A stretch of DNA of 64,000 nt. Source: Incurvaria masculella. Its lineage: Eukaryota; Arthropoda; Insecta; Lepidoptera; Incurvariidae. The DNA lies in contig OX335644.1 in NCBI GenBank assembly GCA_946894095.1, forward strand, positions 8,475,595-8,539,594, in the 5' to 3' direction. This document shows, one piece after another, positions 63,060 to 64,000 of the stretch (its first letter is position 1; every line of letters begins with the position of its first letter). Both the position numbers and the translations under genes were made by a program. Below the pieces are notes generated by a model. It ran no database searches and was not told where the DNA came from. It worked only from the letters and a program-made list of their open reading frames with translations.

Positions 63060-63475
63060 TGCATCGAACTCGATACCGCACGTTCATCTCTGTCTACCGA
63101 AGACGGCGGTCCTCGGGAAGAAAAGGGACGAAGGGAAAAATCAATACTGTCTGCCGCTGGCGGGCGCTCCGCCCCCGTCTGTCTCGCGCTGCGCTTCCGG
63201 CCTGGAAATTCGATAAAAGAAAACTGGGAAAAATCATTAAACCGCACCGCTGGGGGTGGGTATAGCATCGAGGCGAGTCTAGGATCGGGAAATAATCACC
63301 AGCGGGGAGCGAGCGGGGGGAAGTCACTGCACATGGTGTGCACGTGGCGGCGAGGGGTTGGGGGGGGGGGGCACGGCAGGGTCACGTCACAATGTTTACC
63401 TGCGGGTTGGGGGACGTGGAGAGAGGGCGCGCAGGTGACACAGGTGTGCCTATTCAGTGCAAGGCTGAAATGATT
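63060..63475. other. CpG-rich island with a 13-G run
   Basis: Frames of up to 138 codons on both strands overlap here. They are G/R/S-rich and lack any recognised domain, so I treat them as compositional. GTTGGGGGGGGGGGGCACGG lies at 63358. The island could be an alternative promoter of the 60440 gene. Confidence 0.35.
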
Positions 63476-63689
63476 ACAGTTGACGTCCCACGCGATTCGT
63501 GCTGAAGTAACTCACGACCGAGGTGTGCGTTACATCGCGTATGCTATCGTGTAGATGTGGAATATTGTTGAGCTGATATGCGATGAAATGGTGAAATGGG
63601 ATTAATTTTTTAAGAAGTATTTACGGAGGATTTATCAATGTCAATCATACAATTGCACTAAACATATAAGGGGTTATTTAAAGGTATGG

Positions 63690-63960
63690 CTATCGGCCTA
63701 TATATCGCTAAAGTATTTGACCGGGTCTGACACAAGGCACTGCTTTTCAAGCTACCCTCTTATAACCTTCCACCCGAGCTGTGTGACTGGATCGCCGACT
63801 ACCTGCACGGCCGCAACATAAAAGTCTTGGTTGACGGTTGTTGCTCCAAAGCCATGTCAGTGAAGCCGGCGTGCCGCAGGGCTCTGTTCTGTCCCCAACC
63901 CTTTTTCTGCTGCAAATTAATGATCTGCTCAATTTGCTAGCCAGGTACACCAGGCTGCAA
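63690..63960 (+). pseudogene. Non-LTR reverse transcriptase fragment at the window edge
   Basis: The + strand encodes a decayed RT palm: YIAKVFDRV (motif A region), a TGA where relatives have Trp, HKALLFKLPSYNLPPELCDW, IADYLHGRNIKVLVDGCCSK. A one-base frameshift follows, then AGVPQGSVLSPTLFLLQIND (motif B). The YADD part would lie further on, but the sequence diverges after 63940 into a CCAGG-rich stretch. The style fits the same broad group as family V (43905-44500), though the two do not overlap. Confidence 0.8.
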
Positions 63961-64000
63961 GCCAGGTTGAAGAATCCAGATGAGAAGCCAGGCAGAGAAT

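Larger units (their letters stand above)
60699..63689 (+). other. Putative first intron, with embedded repeats
   Basis: No convincing exon follows the donor at 60699. The tract holds a family D MITE, a family B copy, a GC-rich island and a doubtful minus-strand open stretch, listed separately. 60740-62200 is otherwise unremarkable. Confidence 0.4.

Noticed and set aside
63057..63473. 138-codon open frame
   Set aside because: It is in a CpG island, overlaps minus-strand frames and includes a translated G run (GGGGH). No family resemblance.

Overview
The window looks like nuclear DNA from a moth or butterfly. It is AT-rich, with short GC/CpG-rich islands scattered through it. It carries (TTAGG)n patches (the insect telomere unit), jockey and RTE non-LTR retrotransposon pieces, mariner relics, and a dense layer of short repeats of kinds I know from Lepidoptera: the GGCCAAGTGCGAGTCGGACT / ACGGAACCCT repeat, CCGACTTCAAA repeats, and tRNA-headed SINEs. 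There is no bacterial-style gene organisation. Nearly all open frames of 60-150 codons are chance frames in CpG islands or shadows of repeats. I see no complete host protein-coding gene.

Two items look like host genes. One is an intact tRNA-Pro(AGG) gene at 46793-46864. The other is a probable first exon on the + strand at about 60440-60698: a GC-rich leader, an in-frame upstream stop, a start codon at 60689, and a GTGAGT splice donor four codons in. The rest of that gene would lie beyond the window, and 60699-64000 would be intron.

The remaining sequence is mobile DNA. Main elements with coding remnants are: a 5'-truncated jockey-type retrotransposon (28123-30259, minus) with an 8-bp target duplication and one internal stop; three RTE 3' ends with (TGAC)n tails (14827-15210, 53012-53574, 55761-56030); several fragments of another non-LTR clade (14500-14812, 22690-22860, 23560-23885, 43905-44500, 51640-51780, 63690-63960); two other retroelement fragments (326-562, 2690-2905); a decayed Tc1/mariner copy (11080-12200); and decayed mariner pieces (27213-27925, 45290-45460). 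Two non-autonomous hAT elements have 8-bp duplications (19912-20298, 38773-38963).

Short-repeat families recur across the window. About 20 SINE copies or fragments share one body and tail, but some have a tRNA-like head and others a 5S-rRNA-like head. A 320-345 bp TIR family (called A here) has six copies. Family B has four copies, family D three, and family P (TACGGAACCCT termini) eight. A 430-bp family (XY) has one copy split by the jockey insertion. Other notable structures are a 457-bp element with 87-bp terminal inverted repeats (30881-31336), a 285-bp palindrome with TTAGG repeats in its loop (59588-59872), and a perfect 77-bp tandem duplication (36859-37012). The region reads as a gene-poor, transposon-saturated intergenic interval upstream of one gene.
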